Assembly (NCBI RefSeq): GCF_000211815.1
Contig: NZ_GL890823.1
Span: 216,369-280,368 of the forward strand
Origin: Moorena producens 3L
GTDB lineage: Bacteria > Cyanobacteriota > Cyanobacteriia > Cyanobacteriales > Coleofasciculaceae
Reading direction: 5' to 3'
DNA length: 64,000 nucleotides
In this document: positions 63,371-64,000 of the stretch, piece by piece
Layout: each line of letters begins with the position of its first letter
Position numbering within the stretch: the stretch's first letter is position 1
Made by a program: the position numbers and the translations under genes
The notes under the pieces: model-generated
What the model was told of the DNA's origin: nothing
The model's input: the letters and a program-made list of their open reading frames with translations, nothing else
Database searches by the model: none

Positions 63371-64000
63371 TTAACCCACTGGTTCTGACTCCTCTTCTGG
63401 CTTAGACTCAGGACAATAGATCAGATACTTGCCAGTAACGTAACCTTGTAAGGGCGCAGAAATAGGAACCCAGCCATTATTTCCACGATTAACAATCGTT
63501 ACCTTAGAACCATCAGCGAGAATTCCAATAATCTCGCCATCATTTGACGGTGCTTTGCGGACATTTAAACCCTGTGGTGCTGAAACTTGCCGACAATTCT
63601 CTTCAGATGGTGGTGGTGTTGGACAAGGTTTTATCGTAACAAACTGGCCAGACACATAACCGATTATGGGTTCTGAAATCTTCAGCCAGCCATCGGCACC
63701 TATACTCTCAATCTTGACCTCAGTACCATTTTTTAATGTACCGATACTGGGACCACCAGGGGTTGAACGCACGATCAGATCACTACCACGAGTGGTAACT
63801 GTACCACACTGTTCTTTGACGGTGGGACAGGGTTGAAGATATGCCTCAGACACATAACCTTTCTGGGGCGAAACAATCGGTACCCAACCATCAGTACTAG
63901 TACCCTTGATAGTGACCTTAGTACCATTTTCTACAACACCGACAATGGTACCACCGGGGGTCGCACGCACATTGAGCGGGTTACCCTTAGTCGAAACTAG
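63371..64000 (-). CDS. bacterial SH3-repeat protein (5' part beyond window)
   Basis: At least three SH3b-like units are visible, each with the pattern LNVRATPGG, then V-G-V-V-E-N-G-T-K-V-T-I, then GW-x-P-I-x-x-P-x-x-GYVSEAYL. Cys pairs (PCPTVKEQCG; PCPTPPPSEENC) link the units. The frame stays open to the window edge, so the signal peptide and start are outside. SH3b units bind cell-wall or surface ligands, so an exported protein is likely. It ends with an acidic tail (ESKPEEESEPVG). Confidence 0.85.
   Translation of the reverse strand, partial: LVSTKGNPLNVRATPGGTIVGVVENGTKVTIKGTSTDGWVPIVSPQKGYVSEAYLQPCPTVKEQCGTVTTRGSDLIVRSTPGGPSIGTLKNGTEVKIESIGADGWLKISEPIIGYVSGQFVTIKPCPTPPPSEENCRQVSAPQGLNVRKAPSNDGEIIGILADGSKVTIVNRGNNGWVPISAPLQGYVTGKYLIYCPESKPEEESEPVG

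Overview
The window looks like chromosome of a filamentous, repeat-rich cyanobacterium, probably of the Moorena/Lyngbya type. The grounds are the many GCGATCGC (HIP1) octamers, abundant heptanucleotide tandem repeats, interspersed palindromic repeats with cores such as TTCGCGTAGCGTGGCC, cyanobacterial families (DUF3365 cyclase, two-partner-secretion exoprotein, PEP-CTERM-like protease, nSTAND/WD40 proteins) and many tnpB-only transposons. The genus is inference. No rRNA, tRNA or CRISPR array was recognised.

Region 1 (1-11.8 kb) is a cellulose locus: a 5'-truncated TPR protein (BcsC-like, no porin), a GH8 lipoprotein, BcsB and BcsA on the plus strand, facing a GH5 cellulase with a C-terminal CBM2. 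BcsA keeps all glycosyltransferase motifs and a PilZ domain, so c-di-GMP control is expected. Region 2 (11.9-22.6 kb) is sparse: a small membrane protein, a short hypothetical, a HAD hydrolase, a membrane adenylate cyclase with a c-type heme motif, a broken tnpB transposon, and long stretches filled with miniature elements.

Region 3 (22.7-36.7 kb) is the highlight, a lanthipeptide locus. On the plus strand are a transposase-derived HTH protein, a C39-peptidase ABC exporter with a cyclic-nucleotide-like sensor domain, an HlyD adaptor and a PpiC-type isomerase. On the minus strand are an APH-type kinase, a HopA1-family protein, a 59-residue precursor peptide too short for routine ORF calling (leader ending LAGG, core with two Cys and six Ser/Thr), and a LanM. 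The LanM has replaced residues at the positions expected for phosphoryl transfer and phosphate elimination but keeps a Cys-Cys-Cys zinc cyclase. The adjacent APH plus HopA1 pair is the kinase/lyase pair known from class V lanthipeptides and thioamitides. My inference is a mixed system: dehydration by the separate pair, cyclisation by the LanM, leader cleavage and export by the C39 transporter. The locus carries MITE insertions and the remains of what may be a second cargo gene.

Region 4 (37.7-55.3 kb) has a TpsA-like exoprotein, a TnpB with intact RuvC residues but no zinc finger, a Gly-rich metalloprotease, NurA, an unknown duplicated-domain protein, XseB, a frameshifted Rpn/DUF2887-type gene, a two-gene operon of a P-loop ATPase and a 14-WD40-repeat STAND protein, and a small secreted protein. 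Region 5 (55.7-64 kb) has a GTPase, a mechanosensitive-channel-like protein, a strongly folded non-coding region resembling HEARO/omega RNA without its nuclease gene, an SRPBCC protein, a SirB1-like protein, a purU remnant, an exported aldo/keto reductase and a truncated SH3-repeat protein. Two related non-autonomous IS605-like elements sit 50 kb apart in opposite orientation.
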